Source: Nemertoderma westbladi
Lineage: Eukaryota > Xenacoelomorpha > Nemertodermatida > Nemertodermatidae
Assembly: GCA_032718475.1 (NCBI GenBank)
Contig: JAUCBJ010001686.1
Location: forward strand, 1-64,000
Length of the DNA stretch: 64,000 nt
Direction: 5' to 3'
Both the position numbers and the translations under genes were made by a program. The notes below the pieces were generated by a model. That model did no database searches. It worked only from the letters and a program-made list of their open reading frames with translations, and was not told where the DNA came from. Numbering within the stretch: the stretch's first letter is position 1; the number at the start of each line of letters is the position of its first letter. Shown here piece by piece: positions 51,601 through 63,600 of this stretch.

Positions 51601-54600
51601 ATACAAGACTGTAATGCATTTACACTTCGACCCTTCTCCAGTGATCACCGCCTTATTGTGGCCAAGGTAAGACTTAGTCTGCGTGCTAGCAGAACAACGA
51701 AATCTGCCTTGCCGCGGCATGACTGGTCCTCTCTGTTGCAACAGCCAAGTGTGAGATCCAGCTTCACACTACAGCTGAGCAACAGGTATGAGGCTCTTGC
51801 CTCTGAGGCGGCAGATCACTGTGAGGGCTATACTGCTTTTACAGAAGCAGTTAAGTTAGCAGCTGCAGAAACAGTTCCTGTATACCCTCGAAACAGGAAA
51901 AGGGCCCCCTGGACTGACAACAGGATTCAGAGGTGCCGAAATGACCTTTATAAGGCGCAGAAAGAGTCCCGACTCAAACAGACTACAGCGGCCAAGAATG
52001 CAGTTAAGGCTGCATCTAGGTCCCTGAACAGGCAGTACTCTGTTAATCTACAGGAGCTAATAAACCAACAGGTTGATGCCATCAATGATGCTGACGACAG
52101 CAGGCAATCATCCCAGGCATGGAAATCAATCAATCTGCTTACAGGGCGGAAAAGCCAACCAACCACCAAGGTTAAGGCTGAATCACCAGCCGATCGCCTC
52201 AATGGTTGGAAAGCCCACTTTGAAAAGCTCCTCAATAATGACAGGGTATTGCCTGATAACTTTATAGAAGTAAAAGTGTCTGAGTCTGTACTCCCAGATA
52301 TTCCCATTGGCGATATCTCCTTTGCAGAAGTGAAGGCTGCTGCAAAGAGCATTAAGACCAATCGTGCCAGTGGAGTAGATGGTGTTCGCCCTGAGGTCTT
52401 TAAAATACCTGAGTGTTTAAAGCTCATCTATCCCATCATAGTAGACATGTACCGAACAACAAGAGTCCCACAAGAAATGAAAACAAATAAGTTGGTGCCA
52501 GTTCCCAAGAAGGGCAACCTAACACTCTATGGTTCTTTTCGGGGAATCTCATTGATCTCGATTGCTGCAAAGCTATACAACAGGATTCTATTAAATCGTA
52601 TCAGGGATCCCATTGAGAGACTGCTCCGTGGAAATCAGAATGGGTTCCGTAAAGGTCGTGGGACCATGGAGCCCATTTTGGCACTTAGAAGGATAATTGA
52701 AGAATTATCAAAAAAGAAAGACAGGCATCTGGCTGTTATCTTTGTTGACTTATTCAAGGCCTATGATTCAGTCTCTCGCTCACGTATGTTCAGCATACTT
52801 TCATTATATGGGATTCCTGATGAAATTATTGCAGCAATCAGATCAGTATACGATGGTTCAACAACATTTGTGTCTACTGTTGACGGTGACACAGAACCAT
52901 TTGAAGTGTTATGGGGCGTCCTCCAAGGAGACACACTTGCACCATTCTTGTTCATTATTGTGGTTGACTATGTTCTACGCATGTCCTTAGATCATCATAA
53001 TGATGATGGGGTGATGATAACTCCACCTTCTGGCTCCAGAAGTCGAGGAAATCCTGCCAAGTACCTAACTGATCTAGACTTTGCTGATGACTTAGGAGTA
53101 CTCTCAGAATCACTAGAGGGAGCCCAACGGCTCCTCAGCTCACTAGAACATGCTGCTTCTAGTGTTGGTCTTTTTATTAACTCCAGAAAGACCAAAATTC
53201 TGACAGTTAACTTTGAAAGTCCTCGGCAAGTCTCTGATCGGATGAGCATAAGCTCAAAGGATGGTATGCTTGAGCATGTGGACGACTTCTGTTACCTGGG
53301 ATCATGGATCCGGAAGTCAGGTGAGGACCTTCGAATACGTAAGGGAAAGGCATAGGCAGCCTTGAATAGGCTTTCCAGGATTTGGAAGTCAACGAGAATT
53401 AATCGGAAACTTAAGGTCCGATTATTTAGAGCAGCAGTAGTTCCAGTACTCCTCTACGGGAGTCCATGCTGGGCTCTAACTGTTGAGGACACCAAATCTC
53501 TAGATGGCACATTCACAAGAATGCTACGCCGGGTTCATTGTGTCAAGTACAATGCACACATCTCCAACCAGACACTATATAACATTGGAGGTGTCTCATT
53601 GGTTCCCCCAAGCTTGACACTAGAACAAAATCGCCTCCGCTTTGCAGGACATTGCTTTCGCCGTGAGGACCAGCAAGTGCATAATCTTGTACTTTGGCAG
53701 CCTCATGGAGTGAATAAGCATGGTGGACAGCCCATGACTTTCTTGAGACGCATCTTAAAGGACACTGGCCTTAAAGATGCGGATGATCTAGCAAATGCCA
53801 TGGGTGATAGGGAGTTGTGGCGGTGCAATTTTGTTGACAAGCCGGCACAGCATTCTTAGAAATGCAGCTGCAATGCAGCATGCCGATCCTAGTAGTAGTA
53901 GTAGGCCCTATGCCGCCAAGTGCCAACAAGACCAACCTAGTGCCAGTTATTCAAACCACGTGTCAGCGAGTGCAACCGGGTGCTAGTGATTAATCTATGT
54001 CCAACCGGGCGTCCAGGTGTCACATACGGATTATTCTCCATAGGAATCCATTACATACGCACATACGCGTATGTGCATACGGATACGGCAAATGGATACG
54101 AATACGGACACGGATACGGATACGACGAAAAGTCATACCCTACCAATGGTACCATTGCATTATGTACAATAATTATTAGATACTGTACCTTTGGTTTCCA
54201 TCACTTGTCTGACAATTTCATTGGTTATTTGATCCCCCCACTCGTTTATCATTGGCATGTTGATGTCATCTACGAACACTGTCATCTTCTTTCCAGCCGG
54301 TGGCCCATATGTGGTACCCACTCGTTTATCAACATAGGATTCAATAGTTCGTTGAAACATTCCCGGCTCAGTTGCGCTCGAAAAGTTTACTGATTTGCTG
54401 GCGTGAAGCTCTGGGTCGAAGTTATTCGTGTATCCTTTTATCATTACTGTTTTAGCAGTCCCCTGTTCACCTAAAATAAATATAAGAAACAAGAGAGGAA
54501 TAGAAAGAAAATATAGAAAATTACAACATTGGTCCCTCTACAGAACGGTACCAAGTGCTGTCCCCTTGGACTCTCTACAGAACGGTACCAAGTGCTGTCC

Positions 54601-57600
54601 CATTGGACTCTCTACAGAACGGTACTAAGTGCTGTCCCATTGGACTCTCTACAGAACGGTACCAAGTGCTGTCTGACCCATTGGGCCCTCTACAGAACGG
54701 TACCAAGTGCTGTCCCATTGGACTCTCTACAGAACGGTACTAAGTGCTGTCCCATTGGACTCTCTACAGAACGGTACCAAGTGCTGTCTGGCCCATTGGG
54801 CCCTCTACAGAACGGTACCAAGTGCTGTCCCATTGGACTCTCTACAGAACGGTACTAAGTGCTGTCCCATTGGACTCTCTACAGAACGGTACCAAGTGCT
54901 GTCTGACCCATTGGGCCCTCTACAGAACGGTACCAAGTGCTGTCCCATTGGACTCTCTACAGAACGGTACTAAGTGCTGTCCCATTGGACTCTCTACAGA
55001 ACGGTACCAAGTGCTGTCTGACCCATTGGTCCCTCTACAGAACGGTACCAAGTGCTGTCCCATTGGACTCTCTACAGAACGGTACTAAGTGCTGTCCCAT
55101 TGGACTCTCTACAGAACGGTACCAAGTGCTGTCTGGCCCATTGGGCCCTCTACAGAACGGTACCAAGTGCTGTCCCATTGGACTCTCTACAGAACGGTAC
55201 TAAGTGCTGTCCCATTGGACTCTCTACAGAACGGTACCAAGTGCTGTCTGACCCATTGGGCCCTCTACAGAACGGTACCAAGTGCTGTCCCATTGGGCCC
55301 TCTACAGAACGGTACTAAGTGCTGTCCCATTGGACTCTCTACAGAACGGTACCAAGTGCTGTCTGACCCATTGGGCTCTCTACAGAACGGTACTAAGTGC
55401 TGTCTGACCCATTGGTCCCTCTACAGAACGGTACCAAGTGCTGTCCCCTTGGACTCTCTACAGAACGGTACCAAGTGCTGTCCCATTGGACTCTCTACAG
55501 AACGGTACTAAGTGCTGTCCCATTGGACTCTCTACAGAACGGTACCAAGTGCTGTCTGACCCATTGGGCTCTCTACAGAACGGTACCAAGTGCTGTCTGA
55601 CCCATTGGGCCCTCTACAGAACGGTATCAAGTGCTGTCCCATTGGGCCCTCTACAGAACGGTACTAAGTGCTGTCCCATTGGACTCTCTACAGAACGGTA
55701 CCAAGTGCTGTCTGACCCATTGGGCCCTCTACAGAACGGTACCAAGTGCTGTCCCATTGGGCCCTCTACAGAACGTACTAAGTGCTGTCCCATTGGACTC
55801 TCTACAGAACGGTAGCAAGTGCTGTCCCATTGGACTTTCTACAGAACGGTACTAAGTGCTGTCCCATTGGACTTTCTACAGAACGGTACCAAGTGCTGTC
55901 TGACCCATTGGGCCCTCTACAGAACGGTACCAAGTGCTGTCTGACCCATTGGGCCCCCTACAGAACGGTACCAAGTGCTGTCTGACCCATTGGTCCCTCT
56001 ACAGAACGGTACCAAGTGCTGTCTGACCCATTGGGCCCTCTACAGAACGGTATCAAGTGCTGTCCCATTGGACTCTCTCTCTCTACAGAACGGTACTAAG
56101 TGCTGTCCCATTGGACTCTCTACAGAACGGTACCAAGTGCTGTCCCATTGGACTCTCTACAGAACGGTAGTAAGTGCTGTCTCATTGGACTCTCTCTCTA
56201 CAGAACCAGAACGGTACCAAGTGCTGTCACCTGGGACCCTCTACAGAACGGTACCAAGTGCTGTCTGACCCATTGGGCCCTCTACAGAACGGTACCAAGT
56301 GCTGTCCCATTGGACTCTCTACAGAACGGTAGCAAGTGCTGTCCCATTGGACTTTCTACAGAACGGTACTAAGTGCTGTCCCATTGGACTTTCTACAGAA
56401 CGGTACCAAGTGCTGTCTGACCCATTGGGCCCTCTACAGAACGGTACCAAGTGCTGTCTGACCCATTGGTCCCTCTACAGAACGGTACCAAGTGCTGTCT
56501 GACCCATTGGGCCCTCTACAGAACGGTACTAAGTGCTGTCCCATTGGACTCTCTACAGAACGGTAGCAAGTGCTGTCCCATTGGACTTTCTACAGAACGG
56601 TACTAAGTGCTGTCCCATTGGACTTTCTACAGAACGGTACCAAGTGCTGTCTGACCCATTGGGCCCTCTACAGAACGGTACCAAGTGCTGTCTGACCCAT
56701 TGGTCCCTCTACAGAACGGTACCAAGTGCTGTCTGACCCATTGGTCCCTCTACAGAACGGTACCAAGTGCTGTCCCCTTGGACTCTCTACAGAACGGTAC
56801 CAAGTGCTGTCCCATTGGACTTTCTACAGAACGGTACCAAGTGCTGTCCCATTGGACTTTCTACAGAACGGTACCAAGTGCTGTCTGACCCATTGGGCCC
56901 TCTACAGAACGGTACCAAGTGCTGTCTGACCCATTGGGCCCCCTACAGAACGGTACCAAGTGCTGTCTGACCCATTGGTCCCTCTACAGAACGGTACCAA
57001 GTGCTGTCTGACCCATTGGGCCCTCTACAGAACGGTATCAAGTGCTGTCCCATTGGACTCTCTCTCTACAGAACGGTACTAAGTGCTGTCCCATTGGACT
57101 CTCTACAGAACGGTACCAAGTGCTGTCCCATTGGACTCTCTACAGAACGGTAGTAAGTGCTGTCTCATTGGACTCTCTCTCTACAGAACGGTACCAAGTG
57201 CTGTCCCATTGGACTCTCTACAGAACGGTAGTAAGTGCTGTCTCATTGGACTCTCTCTCTACAGAACCAGAACGGTACCAAGTGCTGTCACCTGGGACCC
57301 TCTACAGAACGGTACCAAGTGCAGTCCATCTACAGAACACTTACCAATAAGAAGGACAGCTTTCTCTTGTTTCGTGATAATCTTTATGAGGTAATCTGTG
57401 CGAACATTGTCCACATTTGGTACGAGTATGGAAAGGTAATCCGGCGTAACATCCTTAGGGTAATCGTAATCCTCTACCCTAGTTTGCCAGTGAGCCCACT
57501 CTCCGTTCGTCGCAACCATATACTCAAATATTGTATCGTGGTCCTATCCAAAAGAAGGTAAACATAAATTAATATAAAACTTGGCGGATACTAGCTCAAT

Positions 57601-60600
57601 AGTGGAAGCTATGAGTGCACTGAGCAGACATTTTTATGCATCCATTTGCTACTGTGTGGCGGCGGGTATAAATGTGGTGGCGGCTGTATGTGGCGGGGTG
57701 GATGGCGACGGGAGTGTTTGGCAGCGGATGTATATGCGGCGGGTGTACAGTAGGTGTATGTGGCGGGGTGGATGGCGGCGGGAGTGTTTGGCAGCGAATG
57801 TATATGCGGCGGGTGTACAGTAGGTGTATGTGGCGGGGTGGTGGATGGCGGCGGGAGTGTTTGGTAGCGGATGTATATGTGGCGGGTGTACAGTAGGTGT
57901 ATGTGGTGGGGTGGATGGCGGCGGGAGTGTTTGGTAGCGGATGTATATGTGGCGGGTGTACAGTAGGTGTATGTGGCGGGGCGGATGGTGGCGGGAGTGT
58001 TTGGTAGCGGATGTATATGTGGCGGGTGTACAGTAGGTGTATGTGGCGGGGCGGATGGTGGCGGGAGTGTTTGGCAGCGGATGTATATGTGGCGGGTGTA
58101 CAGTAGGTGTATGTGGCGGGGTGGTGGATGGCGGCGGGAGTGTTTGGCAGCGGATGTATATGTGGCGGGTGTACAGTAGGTGTATGTGGCGGGGTGGTGG
58201 ATGGCGGCGGGAGTGTTTGGCAGCGAATGTATATGTGGCGGGTGTACAGTAGGTGTATGTGGCGGGGTGGATGGCGGCGGGAGTGTTTGGCAGCGGATGT
58301 ATATGCGGCGGGTGTACAGTAGGTGTATGTGGCGGGGTGGTGGATGGTGGCGGGAGTGTTTGGTAGCGGATGTATATGTGGCGGGTGTACAGTAGGTGTA
58401 TGTGGCGGGGTGGATGGCGGCGGGAGTGTTTGGCAGCGAATGTATATGTGGCGGGTGTACAGTAGGTGTATGTGGTGGGGTGGATGGTGGCGGGAGTGTT
58501 TGGTAGCGGATGTATATGCGGCGGGTGTACAGTAGGTGTATGTGGCGGGGTGGTGGATGGTGGCGGGAGTGTTTGGCAGTGGATGTATATGCGGCGGGTG
58601 TACAGTAGGTGTATGTGGCGGGGTGGATGGCGGCGGGAGTGTTTGGCAGCGGATGTATATGCGGCGGGTGTACAGTAGGTGTATGTGGCGGGGTGGTGGA
58701 TGGCGGCGGGAGTGTTTGGCAGCGAATGTATATGCGGCGGGTGTACAGTAGGTGTATGTGGCGGGGTGGTGGATGGCGGCGGGAGTGTTTGGTAGCGGAT
58801 GTATATGTGGCGGGTGTACAGTAGGTGTATGTGGTGGGGTGGATGGCGGCGGGAGTGTTTGGTAGCGGATGTATATGTGGCGGGTGTACAGTAGGTGTAT
58901 GTGGCGGGGCGGATGGTGGCGGGAGTGTTTGGTAGCGGATGTATATGTGGCGGGTGTACAGTAGGTGTATGTGGCGGGGCGGATGGTGGCGGGAGTGTTT
59001 GGCAGCGGATGTATATGTGGCGGGTGTACAGTAGGTGTATGTGGCGGGGTGGTGGATGGCGGCGGGAGTGTTTGGCAGCGGATGTATATGTGGCGGGTGT
59101 ACAGTAGGTGTATGTGGCGGGGTGGTGGATGGCGGCGGGAGTGTTTGGCAGCGAATGTATATGTGGCGGGTGTACAGTAGGTGTATGTGGCGGGGTGGAT
59201 GGCGGCGGGAGTGTTTGGCAGCGGATGTATATGCGGCGGGTGTACAGTAGGTGTATGTGGCGGGGTGGTGGATGGTGGCGGGAGTGTTTGGTAGCGGATG
59301 TATATGTGGCGGGTGTACAGTAGGTGTATGTGGCGGGGTGGATGGCGGCGGGAGTGTTTGGCAGCGAATGTATATGTGGCGGGTGTACAGTAGGTGTATG
59401 TGGTGGGGTGGATGGTGGCGGGAGTGTTTGGTAGCGGATGTATATGCGGCGGGTGTACAGTAGGTGTATGTGGCGGGGTGGTGGATGGTGGCGGGAGTGT
59501 TTGGCAGTGGATGTATATGCGGCGGGTGTACAGTAGGTGTATGTGGCGGGGTGGATGGCGGCGGGAGTGTTTGGCAGCGGATGTATATGCGGCGGGTGTA
59601 CAGTAGGTGTATGTGGCGGGGTGGTGGATGGCGGCGGGAGTGTTTGGCAGCGGATGTATATGTGGCGGGTGTACAGTAGGTGTATGTGGCGGGGTGGTGG
59701 ATGGTGGCGGGAGTGTTTGGCAGCGGATGTATATGCGGCGGTACAGTAGGTGTATGTGGCGGGATGGTGGATGGCGGCGGGAGTGTTTGGCAGCGGATGT
59801 ATATGCGGCGGTACAGTAGGTGTATGTGGCGGGATGGTGGATGGCGGCGGGAGTGTTTGGTAGCGGATGTATATGCGGCGGGTGTACAGTAGGTGTATGT
59901 GGCGGGGCGGATGGTGGCGGGAGTGTTTGGCAGCGGGTGTATATGTGGCGGGTGTACAGTAGGTGTATGTGGCGGGGTGGTGGATGGCGGCGGGAGTGTT
60001 TGGCAGCGGATGTATATGCGGCGGGTGTACAGTAGGTGTATGTGGCGGGGTGGTGGATGGCGGCGGGAGTGTTTGGCAGCGGATGTATATGTGGCGGGTG
60101 TACAGTAGGTGTATGTGGCGGGGTGGTGGATGGTGGCGGGAGTGTTTGGCAGTGGATGTATATGCGGCGGGTGTACAGTAGGTGTATGTGGCGGGGTGGA
60201 TGGCGGCGGGAGTGTTTGGCAGCGGATGTATATGCGGCGGGTGTACAGTAGGTGTATGTGGCGGGGTGGTGGATGGCGGCGGGAGTGTTTGGCAGCGGAT
60301 GTATATGTGGCGGGTGTACAGTAGGTGTATGTGGCGGGGTGGTGGATGGCGGCGGGAGTGTTTGGCAGCGGATGTATATGCGGCGGGTGTACAGTAGGTG
60401 TATGTGGCGGGGCGGATGGTGGCGGGAGTGTTTGGCAGCGGGTGTATATGTGGCGGGTGTACAGTAGGTGTATGTGGCGGGGTGGTGGATGGCGGCGGGA
60501 GTGTTTGGCAGCGGATGTATATGCGGCGGGTGTACAGTAGGTGTATGTGGCGGGGTGGATGGTGGCGGGAGTATTTGGCAGCGGATGTATATGTGGCGGG

Positions 60601-63600
60601 TGTACAGTAGGTGTATGTGGCGGGGTGGTGGATGGCGGCGGGAATGTTTGGCAGCGGATGTATATGCGGCGGGTGTACAGTAGGTGTATGTGGCGGGGTG
60701 GATGGTGGCGGGAGTATTTGGCAGCGGATGTATATGTGGCGGGTGTACAGTAGGTGTATGTGGCGGGGTGGTGGATGGCGGCGGGAGTGTTTGGCAGCGG
60801 ATGTATATGCGGCGGGTGTACAGTAGGTGTATGTGGCGGGGTGGATGGCGGCGGGAGTATTTGGCAGCGAATGTATATGCGGCGGGTGTACAGTAGGTGT
60901 ATGTGGCGGGGTGGTGGATGGTGGCGGGAGTGTTTGGCAGCAGATGTATATGCGGCGGGTGTACAGTAGGTGTATGTGGCGGGGTGGTGGATGGCGGCGG
61001 GAGTGTTTGGCAGCGGATGTATATGCGGCGGGTGTACAGTAGGTGTATGTGGCGGGGTGGTGGATGGCGGCGGGAGTGTTTGGTAGCGGATGTATATGCG
61101 GCGGGTGTACAGTAGGTGTATGTGGCGGGGTGGTGGATGGCGGCGGGAGTGTTTGGCAGCGGATGTATATGTGGCGGGTGTACAGTAGGTGTATGTGGCG
61201 GGGTGGTGGATGGCGGCGGGAGTGTTTGGCAGCGGATGTATATGTGGCGGGTGTACAGTAGGTGTATGTGGCGGGGTGGTGGATGGCGGCGGGAGTGTTT
61301 GGCAGCGGATGTATATGTGGCGGGTGTACAGTAGGTGTATGTGGCGGGGTGGTGGATGGTGGCGGGAGTGTTTGGCAGCGGATGTATATGCGGCGGGTGT
61401 ACAGTAGGTGTATGTGGCGGGGTGGTGGATGGCGGCGGGAGTGTTTGGCAGCGGATGTATATGTGGCGGGTGTACAGTAGGTGTATGTGGCGGGGTGGTG
61501 GATGGCGGCGGGAGTGTTTGGTAGCGGATGTATATGTGGCGGGTGTACAGTAGGTGTATGTGGCGGGGTGGATGGCGGCGGGAGTGTTTGGCAGCGGATG
61601 TATATGCGGCGGGTGTACAGTAGGTGTATGTGGCGGGGTGGTGGATGGTGGCGGGAGTGTTTGGCAGCGGATGTATATGCGGCGGGTGTACAGTAGGTGT
61701 ATGTGGCGGGGTGGTGGATGGCGGCGGGAGTGTTTGGCAGCGGATGTATATGCGGCGGGTGTACAGTAGGTGTATGCGGCGGGGTGGTGGATGGCGGCGG
61801 GAGTGTTTGGCAGCGGATGTATATGCGGCGGGTGTTCTGTAGGTGTATGTGGCGGGGTGGTGGATGGCGGCGGGAGTGTTTGGTAGCGGATGTATATGTG
61901 GCGGGTGTACAGTAGGTGAATGTGGCGGGGTGGATGGCGGCGGGAGTGTTTGGTAGCGGATGTATATGCGGCGGGTGTACAGTAGGTGTATGTGGCGGGG
62001 TGGTGGATGGCGGCGGGAGTGTTTGGCAGCGGATGTATATGTGGCGGGTGTACAGTAGGTGTATGTGGCGGGGTGGTGGATGGCGGCGGAAGTGTTTGGT
62101 AGCGGATGTATATGCGGCGGGTGTACAGTAGGTGTATGTGGCGGGGTGGTGGGTGGTGGCGGGAGTGTTTGGCAGCGGATGTATATGCGGCGGGTGTACA
62201 GTAGGTGTATGTGGCGGGGTGGTGGATGGCGGCGGGAGTGTTTGGCAGCGGATGTATATGCGGCGGGTGTACAGTAGGTGTATGTGGCGGGGTGGTGGAT
62301 GGCGGCGGGAGTGTTTGGTAGCGGATGTATATGCGGCGGGTGTACAGTAGGTGTATGTGGCGGGGTGGTGGATGGTGGCGGGAGTGTTTGGCAGCGGATG
62401 TATATGTGGCGGGTGTACAGTAGGTGTATGTGGCGGGGTGGATGGCGGCGGGAGTGTTTGGTAGCGGATGTATATGTGGCGGGTGTACAGTAGGTGTATG
62501 TGGCGGGGTGGATGGCGGCGGGAGGTTTTGGTAGCGGATGTATATGCGGCGGGTGTACAGTAGGTGTATGTGGCGGGGTGGTGGATGGCGGCGGAAGTGT
62601 TTGGTAGCGGATGTATATGTGGCGGGTGTACAGTAGGTGTATGTGGCGGGGTGGATGGCGGCGGGAGTGTTTGGTAGCGGATGTATATGCGGCGGGTGTA
62701 CAGTAGGTGTATGTGGCGGGGTGGTGGATGGCGGCGGAAGTGTTTGGTAGCGGATGTATATGCGGCGGGTGTACAGTAGGTGTATGTGGCGGGGTGGTGG
62801 ATGGCGGCGGAAGTGTTTGGTAGCGGATGTATATGCGGCGGGTGTACAGTAGGTGTATGTGGCGGGGTGGTGGATGGTGGCGGGAGTGTTTGGCAGCGGA
62901 TGTATATGTGGCGGGTGTACAGTAGGTGGATGGCGGCGGGAGTGTTTGGCAGCGGATGTATATGCGGCGGGTGTACAGTAGGTGTATGTGGCGGGGTGGT
63001 GGATGGCGGCGGAAGTGTTTGGTAGCGGATGTATATGCGGCGGGTGTACAGTAGGTGTATGTGGCGGGGTGGTGGATGGTGGCGGGAGTGTTTGGCAGCG
63101 AATGTATATGTGGCGGGTGTACAGTAGGTGTATGTGGCGGGGTGGTGGATGGCAGCGGAAGTGTTTGGCAGCGGATGTATATGCGGCGGGTGTACAGTAG
63201 GTGTATGTGTATCATGGGCGGAATGATTTAGGGCGGTTTTTTTCTGGTTTTGCCGGTATTGCAAATATAAATTATTATGAATTTAAATGAATTAATTAAA
63301 TTTAGTAGAAACTCAACTACCTTAAGTTTAGGTAAATCAACACAGCCTTTCTGTATAATAAAATTTTGAAGCTTTTCTCTGTCATCGAGTTCCAGCAACG
63401 CTCCCAAAGACCACATGATCGCGAACACAAAGAGACGTTCAACATGCTTAGCACCTGGTGTCTTCTCCCCCTCACCAGGTAGCAACCCGTTGAGTATGTC
63501 CAGCGACTGACGCACGTACATGCACTCTATTAAGCTCATCTTAGGGAACAAGTACTGGATGACGAAGTTGTAGCAATCAGTCCACATAGTACTGTATAGC

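Noticed and set aside
54428-57561. Many overlapping plus-strand open frames of 60-140 codons
   Set aside because: They are artefacts of the 37/41-bp array; the frame changes with each unit length switch.
57609-63264. Two overlapping minus-strand open frames of 1868 and 1871 codons
   Set aside because: They are translations of a 73/70-bp minisatellite whose unit lacks stops on that strand in every frame. They lie inside a dynein intron and contain no domain.
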